Shown in pieces: positions 54,282 through 62,480 of a stretch of 64,000 bases of DNA; within the stretch, counting starts at the first letter, position 1; each line of letters begins with the position of its first letter. The position numbers were made by a program, and so were the translations under genes. The notes beneath the pieces are model-generated. The model made no database searches, was not told the origin of the DNA, and saw only the letters and a list, made by a program, of their open reading frames with translations. This DNA comes from JACVRW01 sp963734025 (GTDB taxonomy: Bacteria; Actinomycetota; Thermoleophilia; Solirubrobacterales; Thermoleophilaceae): the NCBI GenBank assembly GCA_963734025.1, contig CAVTFR010000015.1:1-64000 (forward strand), read 5' to 3'.

Positions 54282-54677
54282 GTGATAACGACGAAATCGC
54301 CCTACGCCGTTCGCGCGCTCAGCGAACTCGCGCGGCGCGGCGGGTCGGCGCCCGTCCCCATCGGCGAGATCGCGCGGACACGCGACATCCCCGTCCAGTT
54401 CCTGGAAGGCCTGTTCGCGACGCTGCGCCGGGCGGGCATCCTGCAGTCGCAGCGCGGCGTGAAGGGCGGCTACTCGTTCGCGCGCGCGCCCGACGACGTC
54501 ACCGTGCTCGAGGTCGTCGAGCTACTCGAGGGCGAGCTCGGCACCGACGCCGCCGGCTCCGGCCCCGTGTGGACCGAGGCGATCGAGGCGGTCAAGAACG
54601 TGCTCGGCGCGACGACGATCGCGGCGGTGGCGGAGCGCGAGGCGCAGTCGACGGCTGCGCCGATGTACTACATCTAG
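54282..54677 (+). CDS. Rrf2-family transcriptional regulator
   Basis: A 131-aa winged-helix regulator: ITTKSPYAVRALSELARRGG, then IGEIARTRDIPVQFLEGLFATLRRAG and ILQSQRGVKGGYSFARAPDDVTVLEVVE. The three cysteines that bind Fe-S in IscR and NsrR are absent, so it must sense something else. The start is GTG 54282, or TTG 54276 if the TAGAGT box makes a leaderless mRNA. It is not next to sulfur or Fe-S genes here. Confidence 0.88.
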   Translation: MITTKSPYAVRALSELARRGGSAPVPIGEIARTRDIPVQFLEGLFATLRRAGILQSQRGVKGGYSFARAPDDVTVLEVVELLEGELGTDAAGSGPVWTEAIEAVKNVLGATTIAAVAEREAQSTAAPMYYI

Positions 54678-55003
54678 AAGCGGGGATCATGGCCATGCGG
54701 GATTTGGCTTTCCAGAGCCAAATTAACCGCTGGGGAACCCCTCAGAACCGCCTGAATCGGGATACGAACTTCAGCGCAACGTCAGGGCACCCGGCTGTTC
54801 GGCGGGGCAGCGGGTGCGGCCGAAGCCGTCCGCTGCGCCCACCACGGCAAGGGGAAGCCGCTGCCGGTGAAGTCGCCTTCCTTTGGGAGGCGAGCAACGT
54901 CCGTTCCTATCGCCTGCTCAGCGCCCATTAGCACCGGAACGGACATGCCAGGCGTAGCGTTTACGACACCCAACGCAGGAGTGACGCCCTGAAGGGATTG
55001 CGG
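54678..55003. other. Non-coding stretch
   Basis: No gene or hairpin I can support; AAGGG at 54992-54996 is the ribosome site of the next small gene. Confidence 0.45.
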
Positions 55004-55210
55004 ATGCATCTTTGGTCGGTCATCGCTCTGGCGGCGGTCGTGGTGTTCCTCGTCGGGCTGCTGCTGCTCAATGGTGGTGCCCAGGCCGTTGCGTGCATCG
55101 CATCGGCCTTGGTGTTCCTGGTCGCCTGCGTCCGCGCGCTGGACACCGAGAGCTACAGGAATCGAGAGAGGGATATACCGTCTCCGCCCGGACAGGGCCC
55201 ACCCTTCTAG
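55004..55210 (+). CDS. Small two-helix membrane protein
   Basis: A 68-aa protein: MHLWSVIALAAVVVFLVGLL is the first transmembrane helix, AVACIASALVFLVACVRAL the second, and the polar end is RNRERDIPSPPGQGPPF. GAAGGG seven bases before ATG is its ribosome site. No family recognised. Confidence 0.55.
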   Translation: MHLWSVIALAAVVVFLVGLLLLNGGAQAVACIASALVFLVACVRALDTESYRNRERDIPSPPGQGPPF

Positions 55211-55488
55211 CTTGACGAAACTCAGGCGGCGACTCGGTCCGGGTCGTACCGCCGAGCGCGGCTCGCGGCCGGGCGTTCGGCTAGGGCGGAACTTGGGAGG
55301 ACTTCTGACCACGCGGCAGGCCGTTCAGCGCCACCGGCCAGGCCACGGCGAACGGGCACCCTGCCGGCGCTGCGCTTCCAGGGATGCGCAGCGCTGGCGG
55401 GGGAAAATACCTCGGCTCGACGGCGGACCTCGTGGAAGCCCCACCGTGCTGGGCGGGCCTCCGCTGGGGGCTGCCTACCCGGGTTCTT
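55211..55488. other. Non-coding stretch
   Basis: No gene supported between the small membrane protein and the convergent His/Asp-rich gene. Confidence 0.4.
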
Positions 55489-56229
55489 CTAGTCGTCGTC
55501 GTGGTGCCCGTCGTCCCCGTGGTGCCCGTCGTCCCCGTGGTGCCCGTCGTCCCCATGGTCGTGGCCGCGTCGAACGACTTCGATGAAGGCCGTGACGGTC
55601 GTCGTAACCCCATCGGCGTCCGTGACGACCACCGTGATGGTGTGCTCACCGGGGCGCAGCTTCTCGACAAGGGCGGCCCATGCGTGCGCGACGATGGTCG
55701 CGGGCCCGGCTGGAACGCCGAGGAAGTTGTTCTCGGCCAACACCACCGTCCGCTGCGGCGAGATGAGCTCAAACCGCGGTTTGCGGATGTCGACGGGTTC
55801 GCCGCCGTCCACTGCGATGCTTATGGCCACGAAGAATTCGTCAGCGGCCACGGCGCACTCGCGTTGCGCTTCCTCGTCGGCACCGAAGAACGGGGGCGGC
55901 TCCACGTTGCTGCAGTTGCTCCCGATATAGATGAACGGCGAGGTGCCTCTCTTGATGGTGCAGGTCAGGGTCGAATCGTCCCCGGGTACCCCCCCGACCA
56001 CCTTCCCCTTGGGCCCGATGGGGAAGCAGCCTCCGTTGAAGGTGCCGTCGGGTACCGACAGCTCCTGCACCCAGCCCTCCCCAAGTAGCTCGCTGCCGGT
56101 CAGCCCGGCGACCTTGTGGACGGGCACAACGACCCCGCCACCGTGCTTGTGCGGGTGCGCGCTGGCGACGGTCGCTGCGCACAGCGCGACCGCCACAACG
56201 GCCATAACGGCATAACAACGCCTCGACAT
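55489..56229 (-). CDS. Secreted protein with His/Asp-rich metal-binding-like tail
   Basis: A 246-aa exported protein with signal peptide SRRCYAVMAVVAVALCAATVA and an N-terminal HPHKHGGG. The middle has SVPDGTFNGGCFPIGPKGK, IYIGSNCSNVEPPPFFG, and an Ig-like VEKLRPGEHTITVVVTDADG. The end is three GDDGHH repeats then DDD. The His-rich start and end probably bind Zn, Cu or Ni. GGGGAGG provides the ribosome site before ATG 56229. Function unknown; a periplasmic or surface metal buffer is a guess. Confidence 0.7.
   Translation of the reverse strand: MSRRCYAVMAVVAVALCAATVASAHPHKHGGGVVVPVHKVAGLTGSELLGEGWVQELSVPDGTFNGGCFPIGPKGKVVGGVPGDDSTLTCTIKRGTSPFIYIGSNCSNVEPPPFFGADEEAQRECAVAADEFFVAISIAVDGGEPVDIRKPRFELISPQRTVVLAENNFLGVPAGPATIVAHAWAALVEKLRPGEHTITVVVTDADGVTTTVTAFIEVVRRGHDHGDDGHHGDDGHHGDDGHHDDD
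55501..55554 (-). repeat. Three tandem 18-bp repeats encoding GDDGHH
   Basis: Three identical 18-bp units (55501-55518, 55519-55536, 55537-55554) inside the His/Asp-rich gene; each codes for one hexapeptide. Identity at DNA level suggests recent expansion by slippage. Confidence 0.9.
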
Positions 56230-56594
56230 CGGACCTCCCCTTCGGTCAACGTCACCGGTCACGTCGGGCCGATGCTCTCGCTCGCGACGCGGGGGTGCAA
56301 GTCGTTTACGCAAGGGTCCGGGCGCGTATTCGCTCGAGTGGTCCGTATTCGATCCGTCTGCCCGGCCGAAGCCTCGAGCCGAACTCCGGTGACCGCACAT
56401 GAGGAGCGCGTCCTTCCGGCTTCTCACGGGCGCTCCGGGAACAGCCTGCCGCTGACCGGCGCTGACGAGTACGAGGCCGAGACGTTCTTCCCGATGCTAG
56501 GGATGCCGATCCGGGTCGTGAACCCCCGGGCAGCCGACCGACACGTACCCCTGGGAGACCGAGGAGGATTCCTCGTCCTCTCGGGCGAGCGCTC
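56230..56594. other. Non-coding stretch
   Basis: Apart from the ribosome site at the left edge I see no gene. Short open frames are antisense or low-complexity. Confidence 0.4.
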
Positions 56595-56883
56595 CTAATC
56601 GTCGAGGGGCAGGAACGCCGACTGAGGCAGTGGGACCTCGTGCACTGCCCGCCCGAGAGGCGGCACCCGCCTGAACAACCGTGGTGCGCCGTCCACAGGC
56701 CACCGATAGTGAGGAAGCTCGTCGTGTAAGCGAGGTACGACGGCCACTGGTCGCGGATCGCCTGCCAGAGATCGTCGTAGCCCTGTCGGGCACGCCGATC
56801 TCGAGGACGAGCAGCGTGGCGGCGATCGCGAAGACGCCGTCACTGAAGGCCTCGATCCTCCCGCTCGAAAAGCGGTCCGGCAT
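56595..56883 (-). pseudogene. Frameshifted TMEM175-like (DUF1211) potassium channel remnant
   Basis: From ATG 56883 the frame gives FSSGRIEAFSDGVFAIAATLL and VLEIGVPD, the first TMEM175 helix with its FSDG filter-family motif. A 1-nt deletion then moves to GYDDLWQAIRDQWPSYLAY and TTSFLTIGGLWTAHH (second helix); another shift moves to LFRRVPPLGRAV and AFLPLDD. Later helices are missing, so the gene is dead and truncated. Confidence 0.7.
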
Positions 56884-56930
56884 CGGCGCAGGCCGGCCGC
56901 GTTCCCGAAATGGCGGATTAGCAGCCATTT

Positions 56931-56946
56931 GGACGGGTACCCGTCC
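56931..56946. promoter_or_regulatory. 16-bp perfect palindrome upstream of the Ser/Arg-rich gene
   Basis: GGACGGGT-ACCCGTCC with no spacer, 35 bases before the TTG start at 56981. A dimeric repressor could bind it; no regulator gene is next to it. Confidence 0.45.
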
Positions 56947-56980
56947 CTAAGAGGTGTCTTCGAGCGAAGAGGGAAGAGCG

Positions 56981-57547
56981 TTGGCCGCCAAGAGCAGGAC
57001 GTCCGGGAGCAAGCAAACCAAGAGCAGATCGGCGAGCGGCTCGGGGTCCAGGAGCAAGAGCAGGTCGTCGAACGGCTCTGCGTCGAGGAGCAGGGCGAGC
57101 GCGAGCTCGTCGGGCCCCAAGGCGCGCTCGTCACGCAGCGGCTCGGCGCGCTCCAGCAATGGCTCCAAACGCACCTCGAGCGCGAAGCGGACCACCCAGA
57201 GCCGCAGCTCGAGCAACCGCCGCACGCAGAGTCGCAGCAACGGGAACGACGGCTTTGTGGGCACGGTGAAGGATGTCGCGAGCAAGGCGAAGGGTCCCGC
57301 CGTCGCGGTGGGCGCCACAGCCGCCGGAGTGGCGGGCGGGCTGCTGATCCGCTCGCGGTCGCGTCAGCGAAAGGTGCTCGGAATCCCGGTCCCGCGTTCG
57401 ATCAGCAGGCCCGACATCGACGTGAAGTCGATGGCGAAGACCGTCGGCAGGGCGAGCAAGCAGGTCGGCCAGACGACGAAGACCGTGTCCAAGGACATGG
57501 AGCGCGTCGGCGAGCAGGCCGAGCGCATCGGCAAGATCCTGGACTAG
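56981..57547 (+). CDS. Ser/Arg/Lys-rich protein with glycine-zipper helix
   Basis: A 188-aa protein. The first 95 residues are almost only Ser, Arg, Lys, Gly and Ala (SKQTKSRSASGSGSRSKSRS and similar), like a histone H1 tail. Then come VGTVKDVASKAKGPAVAVG, a glycine-rich hydrophobic helix (ATAAGVAGGLLI) and RQRKVLGIPVPR, ending in a coiled-coil-like helix. GAGGG seven bases before TTG 56981 supports this start over GTG 56954. The basic tail could bind nucleic acid while the helix sits in the membrane; both are guesses. Confidence 0.65.
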   Translation: MAAKSRTSGSKQTKSRSASGSGSRSKSRSSNGSASRSRASASSSGPKARSSRSGSARSSNGSKRTSSAKRTTQSRSSSNRRTQSRSNGNDGFVGTVKDVASKAKGPAVAVGATAAGVAGGLLIRSRSRQRKVLGIPVPRSISRPDIDVKSMAKTVGRASKQVGQTTKTVSKDMERVGEQAERIGKILD

Positions 57548-57551
57548 CGCG

Positions 57552-57992
57552 ATGGCCGCGACACGCACGGGGTCCGAGCGGTCGCCGAACGGCGTGATCT
57601 CGAAGCCGGCCGCCAAGGCGAAACAGGCGGGAGGCTCCGTCACCGAGGCGGCCGGCAGGGCGAAAGGCCCGCTGGCCACGGCGGGGGTCACGGCCGCGGC
57701 ACTGGCCGGCGGGTTCCTGCTGGGCCGCGCCGGCGGCGGTCGCGGGCTGCTTCCGCGGCGACGCAAGGTGCTCGGGGTGAGGATCGGCCCGAAGACAGGG
57801 CTCGAGCGGACGGCCGACGTTCTCGAGAAGCTCGCCGACGGCCTTGGCTCCGTTGCCGGCCAGGCCTCGTCCACGACGGACGACGTCCACAAGATTCGCG
57901 AGCAGCTCGACCAGGCCAATCGCCAGTCGCCCGTCGAGGTGCTGCTCGACGGCCTGACGCACCGGCGCGGGGCGCACAGGCGCGAGAACTAG
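57552..57992 (+). CDS. Paralogue of the preceding gene without the Ser/Arg tail
   Basis: A 146-aa protein sharing the core of its neighbour: GRAKGPLATAGVTAAALAGG then FLLGRAGGG and RRRKVLGVRIGPK, followed by a helix (GLERTADVLEKLADGLGSVA). The neighbour has KAKGPAVAVGATAAGVAGG and RQRKVLGIPVPR. The start codon follows the neighbour's stop by four bases, so the pair is an operon derived from a tandem duplication. No family is recognised. Confidence 0.7.
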   Translation: MAATRTGSERSPNGVISKPAAKAKQAGGSVTEAAGRAKGPLATAGVTAAALAGGFLLGRAGGGRGLLPRRRKVLGVRIGPKTGLERTADVLEKLADGLGSVAGQASSTTDDVHKIREQLDQANRQSPVEVLLDGLTHRRGAHRREN

Positions 57993-58034
57993 ACGACCGG
58001 CTCCGCCTGTCGGGGCGGGTACCCTCGTCGGCGG

Positions 58035-58982
58035 ATGAGCGTCTCGCCGCCTACCCGCACGATCCCGGACAACCTGGCCGACCTCGTCGGCAATACGCCT
58101 ATGGTGCGGCTCACGCGCGTGGCCCCCGACTGCGACGCGGAGCTGATCGCGAAGCTGGAGGCGTACAACCCCGGCGGCAGCGTCAAGGACCGTATCGGCG
58201 TCGCCATGATCGACGCGGCCGAAGCGGAGGGGCGGATCGAGCCCGGTCGCAACACGATCGTGGAGTCGACCTCGGGCAACACCGGGCTGGCGCTCGCCTT
58301 CGTGTGCGCGGCGCAGGGATACGACCTCATCATCACGATGCCGCAGGGCATGAGTCGCGAGCGCGAGAACCTGCTGCGGCTCTACGGCGCGGAGGTCGTG
58401 CTCGTCGAGTCGATGGGCGGGATGAACGAGGCGGTGGAGGAGGCGCGGCGGATCTGCCGCGAGCGCGGCAACTGCTGGGTCCCGAACCAGTTCTCGAACC
58501 CCGCCAACCCGGAGATCCATAGGCGCACGACAGCGGAGGAGATCTGGCGCGACCTCGAGGGCAAGATCGACGTGCTCGTGGCGGGCGCCGGCACCGGGGG
58601 CACGATCACCGGCTGCGGCGAGCGCCTCAAGGAGCGCAATCCGGATCTCTACGTGGTCGCGGTGGAGCCGCTCAGCTCGCCGGTCCTCTCGGGCGGGGAC
58701 CCCGGCCCGCACAAGATCCAGGGCATCGGCCCCGGCTTCGTGCCCGACGTGCTGAACCGCGACGTGATCGACGAGATCGTGCCCGTCGACGACGAGGACG
58801 CCCTCGACGTCGCCCGCCTCTGCGCGCGCCGCGAGGGCGTACTCGCCGGGATCTCCGGCGGCGCCGCGCTCTGGGGAGCGATCCACGTGGGATCGCGGCC
58901 GGAGATGTCCGGCAAGCGGATGGCGGTGATCATCCCCGACTCGGGCGAGCGGTACGTGAGCACGCCGTTCTTCGCGCCGTGA
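58035..58982 (+). CDS. cysK: Cysteine synthase A (O-acetylserine sulfhydrylase)
   Basis: A 315-aa PLP enzyme making cysteine from O-acetylserine and sulfide. The lysine is in NPGGSVKDRIGVAMI; the substrate loop is STSGNTGLALAFV; GTGGTITGCGE binds the PLP phosphate; VNTGP-like GIGPGFVPDVL and SGGAALWGA follow. A TACCCT box nine bases upstream may drive it. Its stop overlaps the cysE GTG, so CysK and CysE, known to form a complex, are made together. Confidence 0.95.
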   Translation: MSVSPPTRTIPDNLADLVGNTPMVRLTRVAPDCDAELIAKLEAYNPGGSVKDRIGVAMIDAAEAEGRIEPGRNTIVESTSGNTGLALAFVCAAQGYDLIITMPQGMSRERENLLRLYGAEVVLVESMGGMNEAVEEARRICRERGNCWVPNQFSNPANPEIHRRTTAEEIWRDLEGKIDVLVAGAGTGGTITGCGERLKERNPDLYVVAVEPLSSPVLSGGDPGPHKIQGIGPGFVPDVLNRDVIDEIVPVDDEDALDVARLCARREGVLAGISGGAALWGAIHVGSRPEMSGKRMAVIIPDSGERYVSTPFFAP

Positions 58983-59716
58983 TCGGCTCGGGGACATTCG
59001 CGCGGGTGGCGCGCGAGCTGCGCGACGACCTGAGCGCCGCGCAGGAGCGCGACCCGGCCGCGCACAGCGTGGGGCGGGTGGAGATGCTGCTCAGCTACGG
59101 CGGGGTCCAGGCGCTGCTCTCCCACCGGATCTGTCACGCCCTGCATCACGCGGGCGTGCCGCTCCTGCCGCGCGTGCTGTCGAACGTCACGCGCGTCCTC
59201 ACCGGAATCGAGATCCACCCCGCGGCGACGATCGGCCGCGGCCTCTTCATCGACCACGGCTCGGGGGTCGTGATCGGCGAGACGGCCGAGGTCGGCGACC
59301 ACGTGACGATGTACCAGGGCGTGACGCTCGGGGGCACCGGCTTCGCGCGGGGAAAGCGCCACCCGACCGTCGGCAACGAGGTGATGATCGGGGCCGGCTC
59401 GAAGCTGCTCGGCCCCATCGAGGTGGGCCCGGGCTCCAAGATCGGGGCCAACTCAGTCGTGATCCACGACGTGCCGCCCAACTCCACCGTGGTCGGCAAT
59501 CCCGGCCACCCGGTTCGCGTGGACGGCAGAAAGCCCTCTGGCCCCGACGCCGACTGGATGCACCTGCCCGACCCCGTCGCCGACGCGATGCGCGGCCTCG
59601 CAAATCGCCTGAACGAGGTCGAGGAGCTGCTCGCCGAGCAGACCGGCCGCAAGCCCTCGGGCGCCGAGGTGCGGCCGCTGCGAAGCCGCCGCGGCCCGGA
59701 CAGCGCCGGCGGCTGA
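58979..59716 (+). CDS. cysE: Serine O-acetyltransferase
   Basis: A 245-aa left-handed beta-helix acetyltransferase. The helical N-domain ends in ALLSHRICHALHHAGVPLLPR; hexapeptide repeats include IHPAATIGRGLFIDHGSGVVIGE, TMYQGVTLGGTGFARGKRHP and VGPGSKIGANSVV. The catalytic His and the Asp are in FIDHGSG. The C-terminal tail is longer than in the cysteine-inhibited E. coli enzyme and does not end in the usual Ile that enters CysK. Confidence 0.93.
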   Translation: MIGSGTFARVARELRDDLSAAQERDPAAHSVGRVEMLLSYGGVQALLSHRICHALHHAGVPLLPRVLSNVTRVLTGIEIHPAATIGRGLFIDHGSGVVIGETAEVGDHVTMYQGVTLGGTGFARGKRHPTVGNEVMIGAGSKLLGPIEVGPGSKIGANSVVIHDVPPNSTVVGNPGHPVRVDGRKPSGPDADWMHLPDPVADAMRGLANRLNEVEELLAEQTGRKPSGAEVRPLRSRRGPDSAGG

Positions 59717-59740
59717 GCGCCTCTTTTCTCAGAGGCGTTG
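59717..59740 (+). terminator. Weak hairpin after cysE
   Basis: A 7-bp stem CGCCTCT/AGAGGCG with a six-base loop, followed by only two T residues. Confidence 0.45.
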
Positions 59741-59820
59741 CACAGATAACCCCGCCGTTACGCCCGACCGGCCACGATTGCCGGGTGCCACGAGTTTGTA
59801 CCGCTATGGAGGACAAAGTC

Positions 59821-60729
59821 GTGGCAGCGGACGTGGGGACGCCCGATCTGCGGGCGGCGCTGATTGCGGCGCGGCAGTTCGGGGTGATCACGACGCGCCA
59901 GCTCGGCGGCTGCGGCATGGGCCGCACCATGGTCTCGACGCGGGTGGCCGAGGGGAGGCTGCGGCGGCTTCACCGCGGCGTCTATGCGTGGGGGCACGAC
60001 CACCTGCGTCCGGAGGCTCGTCTCCTGGCTGCCGTGCTTGCCTGTGGGCACGGCGCCGTGCTGAGTCACCGCTCGGCCGCGGCGCACTGGGCGCTCCTCC
60101 AGACGGCCAGGGCCGAAGTCGACGTGACCGTGGAGGCCCGCGGCACGCGACTGAAACGCCGCGGCATCGCCCTCCACGTCGTGCGCCGGCTCGACCCGCG
60201 CGACACCACCGTCCACGACGGCCTGCCGATCACCACAGCCGCCCGCACCGTCGTCGACGTGGCCGCCACCGGGCCGCCGCGGCGGGCGGAACGCGCCCTC
60301 GAGCAGGCGTATGTACGGCGGCTGCTGGCGCCCGGGTCGCTCGAGGACGCGCTCGGCCGCGCGACGGGACGACCGACGCGGGTCTTGACCAGGCTCCTCG
60401 AGAAGCAGCGCGCCACCCCCACGATCACCCGCAACGACCTCGAGGAGGCGTTCCTGGCAATCGCCCGCGCCGCCGGCCTCCCCGATCCCGAGGTCAACGT
60501 TCCGCTCCATGGCTACCAGCCCGACTTCCTGTGGCGTGACAGGCAGCTCGTCATCGAGACCGACGGCTTCGGCGCCCACGGCACGAAGCGCGCGTTCGAG
60601 CGCGACCGCGCGCGCGACGTCGACCTCGCGCTAGAGGGCTACAACGTGCGCCGCTTCTCCCACGACCAGGTCATGCACGAGCCCGCCGAGACCGCCGACA
60701 AACTCAGGCGCCTCTACGACGCTCAGTAG
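59821..60729 (+). CDS. AbiEi-like DNA-binding protein with C-terminal DUF559/Vsr-like nuclease-fold domain
   Basis: A 302-aa protein. The N-terminal part resembles AbiEi-type antitoxins: FGVITTRQLGGCGMGRTMVS (winged helix), LHRGVYAWGH, then AVLSHRSAAAHW-like segment. The C-terminal part has VNVPLHGYQPDFLWRDRQLV, ETDGFGAHGTKRAFERDRAR and a final YNVRRFSHDQVM, the DUF559/Vsr nuclease-fold pattern (PDF, E-x-D). GGAGG eight bases before GTG 59821 fixes the start. No toxin gene is paired. Such fusions are common in actinobacteria and unexplained. Confidence 0.8.
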   Translation: MAADVGTPDLRAALIAARQFGVITTRQLGGCGMGRTMVSTRVAEGRLRRLHRGVYAWGHDHLRPEARLLAAVLACGHGAVLSHRSAAAHWALLQTARAEVDVTVEARGTRLKRRGIALHVVRRLDPRDTTVHDGLPITTAARTVVDVAATGPPRRAERALEQAYVRRLLAPGSLEDALGRATGRPTRVLTRLLEKQRATPTITRNDLEEAFLAIARAAGLPDPEVNVPLHGYQPDFLWRDRQLVIETDGFGAHGTKRAFERDRARDVDLALEGYNVRRFSHDQVMHEPAETADKLRRLYDAQ

Positions 60730-61595
60730 TAGACGGTCCGCGTCCGGTGCCGGGGGATCGCCTTGTAGCGGGGCGCCTGGCCGCGGTTCCAGAGCCATGT
60801 GTCGAGGATGCGCGGCGGCGTGCCGAGCCGCGCCGCGATCAGCTCGCAGGCGTGCACCGCACAGGCCCGTATCTCGCGCTCCTCCCGGCCCGGGGGCAGG
60901 AGCTCGCCCGCGTCGATGCGCGCGGCCAGCTTCGGGTCGTAGCGAAGCACCCCGTCGACACGCAGCACGTGCGGCACCAGGTTGTCGGCGAAGATCGTCA
61001 GCCGGTCGAGATCGGCGAACGAAGCCACGCCGGCCAGGGCGAGGTCGTTGGGCACGATCTGCGCCCGCTTCCAGAACCCGAAATCGTCAAAGAAGGGCAT
61101 GCCATCAGCGAGCATCGAGGCCAACCGCTCGGCCGAGCCATCCGCCTCCCTCACGAGCTGCAGCGCGCTCAGCTCACCCAGGAAGTTCCCGAGGGAACGC
61201 AGAGCGGCGGCGTATAGCCCCATGAGCTCGTGGTCGGCGTCCTGGCCGAGCGCCTCGGCGACCGACGCCGCGTCCAGCGCCCACAGCTCGTCATTGCTCC
61301 AGGGGCCGTGCGAACGAAACCGGTCCGCGAGCGCCCAGGCCACGGTGAAGTAGCCCGAGCACCCCGGCCGCTTGCGCAGCGTCGGGAACCAGCCTGAGCC
61401 GAAGTTGATCGAGTCCAGGATCAGCATGTACATCGCGACCTCCTCGGCCGACCCCTCGAGGAAGTGCCGCTCGGGGTCGAGCACAGGCGGCGGAGCGGGC
61501 TCGAGCTCGCCCAGCTGATCCATCTCGATCGACACGGAGCCGGCCCTCTCCGCGATCGCACGGCATGACGCGCGCACCTCGTCGGTCAGCCCCAT
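60723..61595 (-). CDS. Queuosine-salvage protein (DUF2419, Qng1-like)
   Basis: A 290-aa protein of the Q-salvage family, which hydrolyse queuosine 5'-phosphate to free queuine. Matches are LDSINFGSGWFPTLRKRPGC, GYFTVAWALADRFR, FADNLVPHVLRVDGVLRY, LPPGREEREIRACAVHACEL and the end RILDTWLWNRG, HRTRTVYY. The usual active-site Asp-Tyr of FxDYRxPQ reads FADNLVPH, so catalysis should be checked. It is divergent from the ABC exporter across 24 bp. Salvage of queuine would fit an organism lacking de novo synthesis. Confidence 0.8.
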   Translation of the reverse strand: MGLTDEVRASCRAIAERAGSVSIEMDQLGELEPAPPPVLDPERHFLEGSAEEVAMYMLILDSINFGSGWFPTLRKRPGCSGYFTVAWALADRFRSHGPWSNDELWALDAASVAEALGQDADHELMGLYAAALRSLGNFLGELSALQLVREADGSAERLASMLADGMPFFDDFGFWKRAQIVPNDLALAGVASFADLDRLTIFADNLVPHVLRVDGVLRYDPKLAARIDAGELLPPGREEREIRACAVHACELIAARLGTPPRILDTWLWNRGQAPRYKAIPRHRTRTVYY

Positions 61596-61602
61596 GACGC
61601 AA

Positions 61603-61612
61603 TTCCTACACT
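61603..61612. promoter_or_regulatory. Overlapping divergent -10 boxes (DUF2419 / ABC ATPase)
   Basis: TACACT (plus, 61607-61612) ends seven bases before GTG 61620; TAGGAA (minus, 61608-61603) ends seven bases before ATG 61595. They share the TA at 61607-61608. The minus box lacks the final T. Confidence 0.5.
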
Positions 61613-61619
61613 GCGCCCG

Positions 61620-62480
61620 GTGCTGCCCGCTTTCGCCTGCCGCCGGCTGACCAAGCACTACGGCGCCACAACCGCGCTTGCAGCGGTCGACCTGGACGTC
61701 GAACCGGGTGAGCTGCTCGGCCTTCTCGGCCCCAACGGCGCGGGGAAGTCCACGCTCACGAAGATCGCCGTCGGCCTCGTGCGACCGGGTGGCGGTGAGG
61801 TGGAGATTGAGGGAAATCCCGCCGGCTCGGCCCGCGCCAGGGCCGCGATCGGCTACCTCGCCGAGCTCTTCCGGTTCCCCGACTGGCTCTCGGCGGACGA
61901 GCTGCTCGCGCTCCACCAGTCGCTTGCCGGATCCGATGGAGGTGCGTGGGAACGCGAAGAGCTTCTCGATCTGGTCGAGCTCGGCGACGCCCGGGCGACT
62001 CGTGTCGACGCGATGTCCAAGGGCATGCAACAGCGCCTCGGCATCGCCCAGGCGCTCGTGGGTGAGCCGCGCCTGCTGATGCTCGACGAGCCGACGAGCG
62101 CGCTTGACCCGGTTGGCCGCCGGATCGTGCGCGACCTGCTCACGGCACTGCGCGACCGCGGTGTCGCCGTGGTGCTCAACTCGCACCTCTTGAGCGAGGT
62201 CGAGCTCGTCTGCGACCGCGTGGCGATCCTCAACGACGGCCGGGTTGTGGCGCGCGGCACCCCCGACGAGCTCGTACGGCCGCGGGGCGTCGAGATCGAG
62301 ACCGGCGGCGGCCCGCGCAGCTACCCGAGCGCAGTGCGCGATGAGGTGCCCGCCATCGTGGCCGAGCTCGTCGAGCAGGGAGAGGACGTCTACGAGGTGC
62401 GCGTCCTGTCGTCGAGCCTCGAGGACGTCTACCTCGAGGCGGTCGCCGGCCCGCCACAGCCGGCGCGGGAGCTCGGGTGA
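61620..62480 (+). CDS. ABC transporter ATP-binding protein
   Basis: A 286-aa ATPase: Walker A GPNGAGKSTLTKI, signature MSKGMQQRLGIAQAL (degenerate C-loop, common in exporters), Walker B LLMLDEPTSALDP, and the switch His in LNSHLLSEVEL. The C-terminus ends in a 50-residue extension. GTG start after a TACACT box. Encoded with the permease at 62477 (ATGA-like overlap), it is a NosF/CcmA-type exporter of unknown cargo. Confidence 0.92.
   Translation: MLPAFACRRLTKHYGATTALAAVDLDVEPGELLGLLGPNGAGKSTLTKIAVGLVRPGGGEVEIEGNPAGSARARAAIGYLAELFRFPDWLSADELLALHQSLAGSDGGAWEREELLDLVELGDARATRVDAMSKGMQQRLGIAQALVGEPRLLMLDEPTSALDPVGRRIVRDLLTALRDRGVAVVLNSHLLSEVELVCDRVAILNDGRVVARGTPDELVRPRGVEIETGGGPRSYPSAVRDEVPAIVAELVEQGEDVYEVRVLSSSLEDVYLEAVAGPPQPARELG

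Noticed and set aside
55501..55554. Short tandem repeats that could suggest a CRISPR array
   Set aside because: Units are contiguous 18-mers without spacers and encode a hexapeptide repeat in frame.
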